Shown piece after piece: positions 19,201 through 26,953 of a DNA stretch of 41,162 nucleotides. A model generated the notes under the pieces. It did no database searches, was not told the DNA's origin, and saw only the letters and a program-made list of their open reading frames with translations. The translations under genes and the position numbers were made by a program. The stretch's first letter is position 1, and every line of letters starts with the position of its first letter. The stretch covers positions 1-41,162 of the forward strand of contig NZ_JAPHNL010000274.1 of assembly GCF_026274175.1 (NCBI RefSeq). The letters run 5' to 3'. The stretch comes from Streptomyces beihaiensis (lineage in GTDB: Bacteria > Actinomycetota > Actinomycetes > Streptomycetales > Streptomycetaceae).

Positions 19201-21226
19201 CCTCGGTGAACGTGATCTCGCCCGTCCAGGTGCCGGTGACCGTGCCACGGGCTCTGAGGTAGCGCCAGCGCGTCTCCCGGTAGCGGCAGGCGTCCATCGC
19301 GTTCTGGTACAGCTCGCGAAGGGCCAGGTTGGGCTCGCCGCCGTAGAGCTGCTCGCCCATCAGGAGCTCGCGCACCTCGGACTGGGCGAGGTGGAACCGC
19401 AGCAGCGGCACCTCGTAGGCGAGAAGGCCCGCGGAGCGGCTCGGCCGCAGATCGCGGTCGGTCACGCGGCGGGGCAGTTCGGCAAGGAGTTCCGCCTCGG
19501 ACGCCGGAAGCTCCGCCGCGAGACCGGTGGTCTCCTCGGCCAGCTCGTCCGCCCGCTCCACCACGAGGTTCAAAGCGGCGTGCAGCGCCTGGTGCGGGCA
19601 CAGGGCGTCGAGGTGCAGGGCGTCGCCCTCCCGGACCCAGCCCAGTTCGCGCGCCACCGCGACGACCTGCTCGGGCATGATCGGGTCCGTCACCCCTAGA
19701 TGCTCCGCCACCACGTCCGGGAAGGTCCGCGCGTCCACGGCGAGGACCGCCGCGAGGCGCAGCAGACCGGCCAACGGGCGGATCCGCAGCGGCCGGTGGC
19801 CCGCGCGCAGCAGCACCTTGTCGGGCGCCGCCACCAGCGCGTCGAGCGGTTCCTCCGTGCTCAGACCTGCCGCCATCGCGCACAACGCCTCGGCGGGCTC
19901 CTGGGCGCGGTCCGCGCTCACTCCCATGGCCTCGAGGAGCCTGCGGGCCACGGCCGGTGCGACCGGCGCGTCGTCGGTCTCGAAGCGGTCGGCGATCCAG
20001 CGGTGCACCAGCCACATCGTCACCGCGGCCGCGTCCGATTCGCGGCCCCGCGCCCGGCAGTCGACCGCCCTGCGGCTGACGGACCGGTGCTGCTCGGCGA
20101 TCTGCTCGAAGTGCAGGCGGTACGCGTCGGCGCCGGGCTTGCGGGCCGTGTCGCACGGGTCCGTCTCTGCGGCCTGGCTCAGCCGCTCGGCCCAGCCGCT
20201 CTCGTGCAGGAAGACGACCGCCACCGAGGCGGCGACCTCCACGGCGGACAACTCGGCCGACGCGGGCAGCAGTTCGGGCAGGTGGCGGTGGAGGAGACGT
20301 ACGACGAACGTGTCGTCGGCCCAGCGGTCGTCGTACGGCAGCCGCTCCTGGGCGTGATGCAGCGTGCGGGCGCACTGGTCGACGAAGTCGGCCAGGCACT
20401 GCCGGAAGTGCTCCGCCTCGGCGAGCTGTCCGCTCGGGACACGGGACCACAGGGGCGTGTCGAGCGCCGCCTTGAGCCAGTCCTCCTTGAGGGACCGGCC
20501 GGGGCAGATCTCCGCGCCGCGGGTGCGCGTCTCGTGGTTGGTGCCGAATCTGACCGCGGGCCGCTGGGAGACACCGACGGCCCGCGCGGCCCTCGCCGTG
20601 GCCGCCCGCGCGGCGTCGAAGACCTCGGTGACGGTGCGCGCCGGGCTGAGCGGCCCGAGGGCGTCGGCCAGACCCCGGGTGAAGAAGCTGCCCTCGGGGC
20701 CGTAGCCGCCGCGCTCGCCGTGCGAGCAGCCGGTGAGGACGGCGTAGCCGCCGCCGGGCGGCCCGCTGTCGACACTGTTGCCGAACGCCGTCGTCCCGTC
20801 GGTCTGTTCCGTGCGGCAGGCGTCGATGACCCACAGGACCGTGCCCGCCTTGCAGTCCTTGAGGAGCGGGCTGATCGCGGCGGGCAGCAGCGACTCCGTG
20901 TACACCTCCTGCCAGACGCCGTCGTCCGGCCAGGCCGCGTCGGCCGGGACCAGGTAGTCCCGCTCGCCGATCCGGACGCCGTGGCCGGTGAAGTAGAGCA
21001 GCAGGACACCGTCGGCGGGCATGTCCCGCGCGCATTCGTACACGCGCCGCCGCAGCCGGCTCAGATGCGGGTCGAGCAGGGTCTCCACGGTGTACCCGGC
21101 CGGCCGGAGCGCCGATTCCATGAGCCGCAGGTCGGCCTCCACCACGGCGTCGAGCGGCGCGAGTTCCTCGGCCCGGTCCGGTACCCGCCCGACTCCCACG
21201 AGCAGCGCCCTGCGCATCTCGTTCAT
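16292..21226 (-). CDS. Giant caspase-like / HD-like / Hsp90-type ATPase / helical-repeat protein
   Basis: 1644 residues. Residues 1-230 are a caspase-fold (peptidase C14) domain with the catalytic pair His82 (LLLYFTGHGVR) and Cys137 (LWVIDACRTEQ). Residues ~245-420 are helical and look like a degenerate HD domain (HESGW at 341). Residues ~425-595 may be winged-helix-like. Residues ~605-935 are a GHKL/Hsp90-type ATPase: N-box LRELYQNAMDACRYRE (636-651), G1 DNGVGM (688-693), G2 NSRFGIGVFSYF (734-745) and GGTRIRLYL (794-802). Residues ~1040-1644 hold repeated helical modules. Start: GGAGGG is only 2 nt before the ATG at 21226, so the ATG at 21217 (Met4) is possible. It is first in a coupled three-gene operon. 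A regulated protease triggered by the ATPase is inferred. Confidence 0.9.
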   Translation of the reverse strand: MNEMRRALLVGVGRVPDRAEELAPLDAVVEADLRLMESALRPAGYTVETLLDPHLSRLRRRVYECARDMPADGVLLLYFTGHGVRIGERDYLVPADAAWPDDGVWQEVYTESLLPAAISPLLKDCKAGTVLWVIDACRTEQTDGTTAFGNSVDSGPPGGGYAVLTGCSHGERGGYGPEGSFFTRGLADALGPLSPARTVTEVFDAARAATARAARAVGVSQRPAVRFGTNHETRTRGAEICPGRSLKEDWLKAALDTPLWSRVPSGQLAEAEHFRQCLADFVDQCARTLHHAQERLPYDDRWADDTFVVRLLHRHLPELLPASAELSAVEVAASVAVVFLHESGWAERLSQAAETDPCDTARKPGADAYRLHFEQIAEQHRSVSRRAVDCRARGRESDAAAVTMWLVHRWIADRFETDDAPVAPAVARRLLEAMGVSADRAQEPAEALCAMAAGLSTEEPLDALVAAPDKVLLRAGHRPLRIRPLAGLLRLAAVLAVDARTFPDVVAEHLGVTDPIMPEQVVAVARELGWVREGDALHLDALCPHQALHAALNLVVERADELAEETTGLAAELPASEAELLAELPRRVTDRDLRPSRSAGLLAYEVPLLRFHLAQSEVRELLMGEQLYGGEPNLALRELYQNAMDACRYRETRWRYLRARGTVTGTWTGEITFTEGEDERGRYVECRDNGVGMSAELLKHTFTRAGSRFERSKAFRREQARWLRHDPTLRLYPNSRFGIGVFSYFMLADEMTIVTRQVSPDGIPAEHALRVDIPSSGSLFRIQRHHGADGLADGGTRIRLYLREGALDGGATCVSVLRQLVRVSQFTLTARDAAGGSHTWRPGALQPSLTGSEEALEAVPGVLWWVTGQGAVLCDGIVTDQKPFGCVLDLTGEHAGVLSVSRKELQHYDRAWAAEQWRQGADVLARWPHLTMEWVWEVDESNPAVAVVLGQEWRGRGLRIPQKSGKAHELDAVGWFHPDAHLTGAHPSPRDHEFVEWLSWRCAVLRHDVSDAEPSPTELSGHPVPEPGDGHLAQPGQRAWPQLVEQAAIRSMTLAQVVRRRRMLSIAAPCWVPPQDPERPTDLDWVPSAEQGDFLRRLDHERALSAGLFSNGPASFKLRDIPRASAWLCMPMGALAARLAPFEPFGAPRVPEVPEAHRQHICDSMELDRLFVRTRRHPSDPVQEPYGVRLACEATGDSPSAVLEVLAAHAWLGWAVPDLDDVLAWMDVPRDDFRVLIRFLHHTRHGETVLRWGATAALARRESCTLGEAEDRLASLATKLRLNYRRAFPAAEHPARQIRPTPLAADHLEHDTGLFFDPESRPHLSRLVDCDDETVDQLRAMGLPIPRAYRVAQQWTRLPLRVRYVLGGKPHPFSTTANSNFPAETFSSATLFNAALILQEPLRNVVELVRSEADAIGLPVPDVPEELLDHQPVEAEGAALLGHVDENGDHDRDDGEAVWVPLTPPQLALRAHLTGLSPADALTSLTRLRRLGARVPELTPDALDALRGPVPDAYDLDVLHTFWPHPDDPHSLTPLELVRAAARVGDTPAKAVARIAPYLPLCAGLPGPPLPDLSAAPDTVPLWQDLTILTRHLDGSEPALEGAVGASGIARAAEAVGESAAWVARRLRLYADLFALHIAEDADA

Positions 21227-21302
21227 GTCCCTCCCCGCCCCCGTGCCCCGCAGGGGAACATGATGGCACCACGTGCGGTGGCCGTGTCCGGGAAACGGCG
21301 GG

Positions 21303-22070
21303 TCAGGACGGCACGGCGCCCGCGAACTCGCCCGTCGTCCACGTCGATCCGTCGGCCTCCACCGCGAACGCCGCGACCCGCGGCAGGCCCGCCAGCCACG
21401 TACGGGCCCCGGCGCCGCGGGCGTACGCGGCCGTGGCCAGGGTGTCCGCCTCCGTCAGGGTCGGGCACACGACGGTCAGGGAGAGCGGGGCGCCGGTCGG
21501 CGGCGCTCCGGTGTGCGGGTCGACGATGTGGCAGCCGCGCTCGGCCGTGCCGGACGTGGCCACCGCCAGCGGGCCCGCCTGTGACTCCACGACCGCCGCC
21601 ACCTCACCGGTCCTGATCGGATGCGCGACGCCCACCCGCCAGGGCCCGCCGTGCAGCTGGACGTCGCCCCCGCCGTTCACGCACACGTCGCCGCCGCCCG
21701 CCTCCCGCAGCAGCCGCGCGGCCCCCTCGACCGCCCAGCCCTTCACCAGGCCGCTCGGGTCGAGGCCCGTCGAGTGCCGCGCCGAGAACCAGCCCTCGCT
21801 GCGCCGCTCGGCCCGCTCGCAGAGGCCGAGCACCTCGGCCACCTCCGTACGCCACCGCTCGGGCACCGCCTCGCCGCGCGAGAGCGCGCTGACCGCGCTG
21901 TCGTCCCGGAACGGCGAGAAGACCCGGTCGACGTGGTGGAGCAGCTCCTCCGCCTGGTCGAGGGCGCGGCGAAGGGCGGGAGCGGGGGCGTCGCGCACGG
22001 TGAACGAGAACACCGTGCCCATGGTGTGCACCACGCGGTGCAGTCCGCCGCCGTTCGACGTGTCAGACAC
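21303..22070 (-). CDS. apbE: ApbE-family FAD:protein FMN transferase
   Basis: 255 residues, somewhat shorter than most family members. The enzyme moves FMN from FAD onto a threonine of a partner flavoprotein, using Mg. Motifs: HTMGTVFSF near residue 17, DPSGLVKGWAVEGAARLL, VNGGGDVQLHG and the metal-site region VDPHTGAPP. No signal peptide or lipobox is visible, so it may act in the cytoplasm or the start may differ. The GTG at 22070 overlaps the end of the FMN-binding gene by 8 bp; that protein carries the target motif, so enzyme and substrate are adjacent. Confidence 0.9.
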   Translation of the reverse strand: MSDTSNGGGLHRVVHTMGTVFSFTVRDAPAPALRRALDQAEELLHHVDRVFSPFRDDSAVSALSRGEAVPERWRTEVAEVLGLCERAERRSEGWFSARHSTGLDPSGLVKGWAVEGAARLLREAGGGDVCVNGGGDVQLHGGPWRVGVAHPIRTGEVAAVVESQAGPLAVATSGTAERGCHIVDPHTGAPPTGAPLSLTVVCPTLTEADTLATAAYARGAGARTWLAGLPRVAAFAVEADGSTWTTGEFAGAVPS

Positions 22071-22599
22071 CGGCCTTGTCCAATGCGCTCTGCAGCGAGG
22101 AGATGTAACCCTCGCTGGTGAAGGTGGCTCCCGAGACCGTGTCGATCTTGGCGTTCTGCGCGGACACGGTCTCCTGTTCCAGCACCGGTACGGCGTCGGC
22201 GTTGATCTGCTGACTGTGCGGGTCACCGTCGGGCGACTGTACCGCGCGGGCCGCTGTGATCTTCGACCCGTGCAGGGTGAGCTCGACCTGCACCGGCCCG
22301 TACCGGGTCTGTACGGTGTCGCCGGTCACCGTGCGGGTCGCGCTCGAACTCGACCCAGAACTCGACCCAGAACTCGACCCCGACCCCGAGCCCGACCGTG
22401 ATCCTGATCCCGAGCTGGAGCTTCCGGTGCCGGACGACGCCGACGGCGCGGGCGACGTGGCGGAAGCCTTCGGCGCGGCGGACGAGACGGACGCGGCGGA
22501 CTGCACGGCGGTGTGCGGCTTCATGGACAGTGCGAGGACCGTCACGGTGGCGGTCGCGGCGCAGGTCAGGACAGTGCGGCGAATCGGATGTGCTCTCAT
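22063..22599 (-). CDS. Exported FMN-binding protein, flavinylation target
   Basis: 178 residues. Residues 1-30 form a signal peptide or N-terminal anchor (RRTVLTCAATATVTVLALSM). Residues ~38-88 are a Ser/Gly/Ala-rich linker, partly built from 12-bp DNA repeats. Residues 92-178 are an FMN-binding domain of the NqrC/RnfG C-terminal type ending in the acceptor motif SGATFT (156-161), whose last threonine (Thr161) is the residue flavinylated in this family. It would hold covalent FMN on the outer face of the membrane and take electrons from the reductase encoded 16 nt upstream. The ApbE enzyme downstream loads it. Confidence 0.9.
   Translation of the reverse strand: MRAHPIRRTVLTCAATATVTVLALSMKPHTAVQSAASVSSAAPKASATSPAPSASSGTGSSSSGSGSRSGSGSGSSSGSSSGSSSSATRTVTGDTVQTRYGPVQVELTLHGSKITAARAVQSPDGDPHSQQINADAVPVLEQETVSAQNAKIDTVSGATFTSEGYISSLQSALDKAGV
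22346..22381 (-). repeat. Three tandem 12-bp units in the linker of the FMN-binding gene
   Basis: The plus-strand unit GAACTCGACCCA occurs at 22346-22357, 22358-22369 and 22370-22381 (last base changed). In frame it codes the SSSG tetrapeptide repeat of the linker. Such in-frame units can change in number by slippage without breaking the gene. Confidence 0.85.
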
Positions 22600-22615
22600 G
22601 CGCGATCGTCGTTCC

Positions 22616-23986
22616 TCACATGTCGAAGGACTCGTAATGGATGCGGGACGAGGGGACACCGGCCTCCCGCAAGGCGTCGTACGCGGCCAGGGAGAGGCCG
22701 GGCGGCCCGCACAGGAACACGTCGTGCTCCGCGATGTCGGGCAGCGTGGCCCGCAGCCGTGCCGCGGTGATCTCGACCCTCGTCCCGTCCGGCGCGTTGA
22801 GCGCGTAGAGCAGCCGGGCGCCGCGGCGGGCGGCGAGCGCTTCCAGCTCGTGGCGCAGGGCCAGCTCGTCCGCGGTGCGGGCCCGGTAGAGCAGGGTGAG
22901 GTCGCCGGACGTGGCGGGCAGCGTCTCGAAGAGCGTGCGCAGCGGCGTGATCCCGGTGCCACCCCCGAGCAACAGCACCTTGCGCCGGCGCCGCCGTGCC
23001 GCGGTGAACGCCCCGTAGGGGCCCTCGGCCCACACCCTCGTGCCGGGCGCGAGCGACGCCGCGGCGGAGCTGTGGTCGCCCAGCGACTTCACGGTGATCC
23101 GCAGCAGGTCCGGCTGCGGCACCGCCGACAGCGAGTACGGGTGCGAGGCGGCCCACATGCCCCGCGTGAGGAACCGCCACCGCAGGAACTGGCCGGGCTG
23201 GGCGCCCAGCTCGTCGAGGCGGTGCCCGCGCACCCACACCGAGTGCACGCCGGGCGCTTCCCGCACCACGGTCTCCACGCGCAGCCGGTGGCGCAGGTTC
23301 AGCCGCACCGGGACCAGGACGCGGAACCACACCACGAGCGCCGCCGCCCCGAGATAGAGCGCGTACCAGGCCATCTGCGCGCCCCGGTGGGCCACGAAGT
23401 CGGCGCCGATCGACAGCTGGTGGAAGAACGCGAGGAAGACGGCGCCGTAGGTGAGCAGGTGGATGTAGTACCAGGTCTCGTACCGCATGCGCCGCCGGAC
23501 GGCGCGGGCCGAGACGAACCCGACCGTCAGCAGCACCACCGCGCCGGCGGTGCCCTTGAGCATGTCCGGCAGGTCGAAGACGATGGAGATGAACTCGGAG
23601 ACCACGTTCGTGCGGGCCTGTGCGGCGTAGCCGAGCGTGATCAGCACGATGTGGCAGACGAGCAGGCCCACGGTCCAGCGCCCGGCCGAGGCGTGCCAGC
23701 GGGTGGCGCGGTCGCTGCCCACGCCACGCTCCAGCCACGGCACCCGGGCCATCAGGGCCACGAGGAGCGCGCACATGTAGCCGCACAGCAGCCCGGTGAT
23801 GCGCCCGGCGCCGTTCAGCCACCCCGCGGCCCCGACGACGGACCCGGTGTTCTGCCACCACAGGGCGAGCACCGCGAAGCCGCCCGCCCACGCGGCGACC
23901 AGCAGCGGCAGGGCGGGGGTCCGGCGGGACGCGGACGAGGGGGCGCGGTGGCGCACCGGTGGCGGACTCTGGGTGACGGTCACCAT
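22616..23986 (-). CDS. Ferric-reductase-like flavocytochrome (FRE family)
   Basis: 456 residues. Residues ~25-235 carry about six membrane helices with paired histidines for heme b (RWHASAGRWTVGLLVCHIVL and WYYIHLLTYGAVFLAFFHQL). Residues ~245-340 are a FAD-binding barrel (HPYSLSAVP), and the last ~110 residues an NAD(P)H-binding domain (LLLGGGTGITPLRTLFETLP, FLCGPPG). It should pass electrons from cytoplasmic NAD(P)H across the membrane; the likely acceptor is the FMN-binding protein encoded next. GAGGAG lies about 6 nt before the ATG at 23986. It is first of reductase / FMN-binding / ApbE and divergent from a two-component system across 150 bp. Confidence 0.9.
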   Translation of the reverse strand: MVTVTQSPPPVRHRAPSSASRRTPALPLLVAAWAGGFAVLALWWQNTGSVVGAAGWLNGAGRITGLLCGYMCALLVALMARVPWLERGVGSDRATRWHASAGRWTVGLLVCHIVLITLGYAAQARTNVVSEFISIVFDLPDMLKGTAGAVVLLTVGFVSARAVRRRMRYETWYYIHLLTYGAVFLAFFHQLSIGADFVAHRGAQMAWYALYLGAAALVVWFRVLVPVRLNLRHRLRVETVVREAPGVHSVWVRGHRLDELGAQPGQFLRWRFLTRGMWAASHPYSLSAVPQPDLLRITVKSLGDHSSAAASLAPGTRVWAEGPYGAFTAARRRRRKVLLLGGGTGITPLRTLFETLPATSGDLTLLYRARTADELALRHELEALAARRGARLLYALNAPDGTRVEITAARLRATLPDIAEHDVFLCGPPGLSLAAYDALREAGVPSSRIHYESFDM

Positions 23987-24136
23987 GGATGCTCCTCGGA
24001 AGTCGCTCGGAGCTGCCACTGTGCGAGCCCAACTTCTGAGCGCCCTATGAGGACCCCGTTCCGGGCCCGGAATCACACGGGACTCGCACGGAACACAGAG
24101 GAGACTCAGAGGAAACCGAGAGATCCTGGAAGCACG

Positions 24137-24865
24137 ATGAACCAACGCCCAGCCGCCCTGACCCGCCCCGACGGCTCCCCCGTGCGGGTGCTCGTCGTCG
24201 ACGACGAACCCGACCTGGCCGAGGTCGTCACCGGCGCCCTGCGCTACGAGGGCTGGGAGGTGCGCTCGGCCGCCACCGCCGCCGCCGCCCTCGACACGGC
24301 CCGTGACCTGCGGCCCGACGCCGTCGTTCTCGACATCATGCTGCCCGACGGCGACGGCCTGTCCGTACTGCGCGAGCTGCGCGCCGAGCAGCCGCACGTG
24401 TGCGTCGTGTTCCTCACCGCCCGCGACACGGTCGAGGACCGCGTCGCGGGCATCACGGCGGGCGGCGACGACTACGTGACCAAGCCGTTCGCGCTGGCGG
24501 AGCTGGTCGCGCGGGTGCGCGGGCTGCTCCGCCGCGCCGGCATGACCCGGGAGCTGACCCAGGAGGCGCTGCTCACCGTCGGCGACCTGGTGATGGACGA
24601 GGACGCCCACGAGGTGACCCGCGGCGGCGAGCCGATCGACCTGTCGCCCACCGAGTTCCAGCTGTTGCGCTGTCTGATGCGCAACCCGCGACTGGTGCTC
24701 AGCAAGGCCCAGCTCCTCGACCTGGTCTGGTCGTACGACTTCGGGGGCCGGGCCCACGTCGTGGAGCTGTACATCTCGTACCTGCGCAAGAAGATCGACG
24801 CGGGCCGCGAACCCATGATCCACACGGTGCGGGGCGCGGGCTACGTGCTGAAACCGGTGGCCTGA
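24137..24865 (+). CDS. OmpR/PhoB-family response regulator
   Basis: 242 residues. The receiver domain has acidic Asp22/Asp23, phospho-acceptor Asp66 (VVLDIMLPDGDG), Thr94 (VFLTARD) and Lys116 (VTKPFAL). The C-terminal OmpR-type winged helix covers ~145-240 (EPIDLSPTEFQLLRCLMRNP ... YISYLRKKIDA ... IHTVRGAGYVLKP). Start ATG at 24137, no clear ribosome-binding site. The stop overlaps the histidine-kinase start by one base (TGATG). In the intergenic region, tandem 11-nt units related to ACACGGGACTC and GCACGGAACAC (about 24075-24096) look like OmpR-type half-sites, so it may control the divergent reductase genes. Confidence 0.93.
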   Translation: MNQRPAALTRPDGSPVRVLVVDDEPDLAEVVTGALRYEGWEVRSAATAAAALDTARDLRPDAVVLDIMLPDGDGLSVLRELRAEQPHVCVVFLTARDTVEDRVAGITAGGDDYVTKPFALAELVARVRGLLRRAGMTRELTQEALLTVGDLVMDEDAHEVTRGGEPIDLSPTEFQLLRCLMRNPRLVLSKAQLLDLVWSYDFGGRAHVVELYISYLRKKIDAGREPMIHTVRGAGYVLKPVA

Positions 24866-26319
24866 TGCGGTGGCGCAGGCCCAGGTTCCACACCATGCGC
24901 GCCCGGCTGACCGCGGGGCTCGTCGTGCTGCTCGCCGTCAGCTGCGCCGCCGTCGGCATCGCCGCCGTCCTGCAACTCGGCGGCTTCCTGACGGAGCGGC
25001 TCGACCAGCAGCTGCGCACCGCGGGCACCACTTTCCCGGCGAGCCTCGAACACCCCGGTGCCCGTCCGACCGACCACGACGGCGACGAGCACGGCGACAC
25101 CCGTCGCCAGGCCGCCGGGACGCTGGGCGTGCGGATCGTCCATGGCACCGTCGAGCAGGCCGCTCGCGTCCCCCACGACGACGGCGGCGACCAGTCGGTG
25201 CGGCTGTCCGCCGCCGACGAGCGGAAGCTGGCGGCGGTGCCGGCGGACGGACGCGGCCACACCGTCGTCCTCTCCAGGCTCGGCGGCTACCGGGTCATGG
25301 CGTCCACGGGCCGGGACGGGGACGTCCTGATCACCGGCCTGTCCACGGAGCCCGTGGAAGCCGCCGTCCACCGGCTCGAACTCGGCTGCGCCCTCGTCTT
25401 CGGTGTCGCTCTCGTCGTCACCGGCGTCGCGGGCGCCCTGTGGGTGCGCTGGTCGCTGCGGCCGCTCAGCCGCGTCGCCGCCACCGCGACCCGCGTCAGC
25501 GAACTGCCGCTGGCCAGCGGAGAGGTGGCGCTGCCCGCCCGCGCGCCCCGGACCGAGCCCCCGGACAGCGAGATAGGCAGACTCACCCTCGCCTTCAACC
25601 GGATGCTCGGCCATGTCGAGAACGCGCTCACCCAGCGCCAGCGCAGCGAGGAGCGGCTGCGCAGCTTCTCCGCCGACGCCAGCCACGAGCTGCGCACCCC
25701 CGTCGCGTCGGTGCGCGGTCACGCCGAACTCGCCCTGCTCCATCCGGGCCCCGTCCCGCCGGAGGTCACCCGCGCCCTGGAGCGGATCGCCGCCGAGTCG
25801 GGACGGATGGGCGCCATGGTCGAGGACCTGCTGCTGCTCGCCCGTCTCGACGCGGGCCGCCCCCTGGAGCGGCTGCCGGTCGACCTGACCAGGCTCGTGC
25901 TCGACGCCGTCACGGACGCGCGGGTCGTGGGTCCCGGCCACCGCTGGTCGCTCGACCTGCCGGAGGAGCCGGTCACCGTCGCCGGTGACGCCCACCGCCT
26001 GCAGCAGCTGCTCGCCAACCTCCTCACCAACGCCCGCCTGCACACCCCGCCCGGTACCGAGGTACGTGTCGGCGTCGAGGCACGGGACGGCGAGGCGTGG
26101 CTCACCGTCTCCGACAACGGTCCCGGTATCCCCGAAGAGCTGCGCAAGACCGTCTTCGAGCGGTTCGTGCACGGCGAGGGGCGCCGCGCCGAGGGCGGCG
26201 GCACCGGCCTGGGCCTGTCGATCGTCGCGGCGGTGACACAGGCCCACGGCGGCTCGGTGGACCTGGAGAGCGAGCCGGGCGCGACGACGTTCACGGTGCG
26301 GCTGCCGTTGGAGCGGTGA
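24865..26319 (+). CDS. Sensor histidine kinase
   Basis: 484 residues. Two membrane helices (about 14-37 and 171-194) bracket a ~130-residue extracytoplasmic domain rich in Asp and His (PTDHDGDEHGDTRR at ~68-81), possibly metal-binding. A HAMP region follows (~195-258), then the H-box SFSADASHELRTPVASVRGH with His274, the N-box LLANLLTNARLHTP, G1 SDNGPGIP and G2 GGTGLGLSIVAAV. All kinase motifs are intact. It is cotranscribed with the response regulator. Confidence 0.93.
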   Translation: MRWRRPRFHTMRARLTAGLVVLLAVSCAAVGIAAVLQLGGFLTERLDQQLRTAGTTFPASLEHPGARPTDHDGDEHGDTRRQAAGTLGVRIVHGTVEQAARVPHDDGGDQSVRLSAADERKLAAVPADGRGHTVVLSRLGGYRVMASTGRDGDVLITGLSTEPVEAAVHRLELGCALVFGVALVVTGVAGALWVRWSLRPLSRVAATATRVSELPLASGEVALPARAPRTEPPDSEIGRLTLAFNRMLGHVENALTQRQRSEERLRSFSADASHELRTPVASVRGHAELALLHPGPVPPEVTRALERIAAESGRMGAMVEDLLLLARLDAGRPLERLPVDLTRLVLDAVTDARVVGPGHRWSLDLPEEPVTVAGDAHRLQQLLANLLTNARLHTPPGTEVRVGVEARDGEAWLTVSDNGPGIPEELRKTVFERFVHGEGRRAEGGGTGLGLSIVAAVTQAHGGSVDLESEPGATTFTVRLPLER

Positions 26320-26341
26320 ACGCCGCCTGGAGCGGTGGACG

Positions 26342-26929
26342 TCAGAACGGCGCGGGCGGCAACGGCAGCGGAAGCCCCGGCAGGCCGTCGATGCTGGTCG
26401 CGATGTGTTCCTTCTTGTGGAAGTACGCGTCGAGCGAGGCGTCGTCCTCCCGCGCGAACCGCTTGGCGTGCAGGTCACGGTCCTCGTCGTACGCCATGAA
26501 CGGCACGCCGTAGCCGCAGGTGTCGCGGACGAGTTCGGCGCGCACCACGATGATCGCGCGCAGCCCGTGCTGTGTCGGGTCGATGTCGGGGAAGTGGCCG
26601 AGGAGTTCGGCGAAGCGCGGGTCGTCGCGCAGCACGGGCTCGCCGCGGCCGTGCACCCGCACGATGTTCGGCGCTCCTTGGAAGGCGCACCACATCAGCG
26701 TGATGCGGCCGTTCTCCCGCAGGTGGGCGATGGTCTCGGCGTTGGACCCGGCGAAGTCGAGGTAGGCCACGGTCAGTTCGTCGAGCACGGCGAAGGAGCC
26801 CCGCAGGCCCTTGGGGGAGAGATTGACCGTTCCGTCGCCGCCGAGCGGAGCGGTCGCCGTGAAGAACACCGGCTGCTCCTCGATGAAGGCGCGCAGCCTG
26901 CCGTCTATGTGTTCGTGAGTCTTTCCCAT
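26342..26929 (-). CDS. Pyridoxamine-5'-phosphate-oxidase-fold protein
   Basis: 195 residues of the split-barrel flavin-binding fold: PVFFTATAPLGGDGTVNLSP, VAYLDFAGSNAETIAHLREN, RITLMWCAFQGAPNIVRVHG. Members bind FMN, F420 or heme; the substrate is unknown. The C-terminal tail is Pro/Leu-rich. ATG at 26929 is preferred, as AGGGTGAG lies ~5 nt upstream; an in-frame GTG at 26938 is possible. It converges with the histidine kinase (22 bp apart). Confidence 0.85.
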   Translation of the reverse strand: MGKTHEHIDGRLRAFIEEQPVFFTATAPLGGDGTVNLSPKGLRGSFAVLDELTVAYLDFAGSNAETIAHLRENGRITLMWCAFQGAPNIVRVHGRGEPVLRDDPRFAELLGHFPDIDPTQHGLRAIIVVRAELVRDTCGYGVPFMAYDEDRDLHAKRFAREDDASLDAYFHKKEHIATSIDGLPGLPLPLPPAPF

Positions 26930-26953
26930 GCGGCTCACCCTACTGGCGGGCCG

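Noticed and set aside
16811-19699. A 962-codon plus-strand open frame antisense to the giant caspase gene
   Set aside because: It is a shadow typical of GC-rich DNA: no family motifs, Arg/Gly/Val-rich composition, and the minus strand carries clear domains over the same bases.
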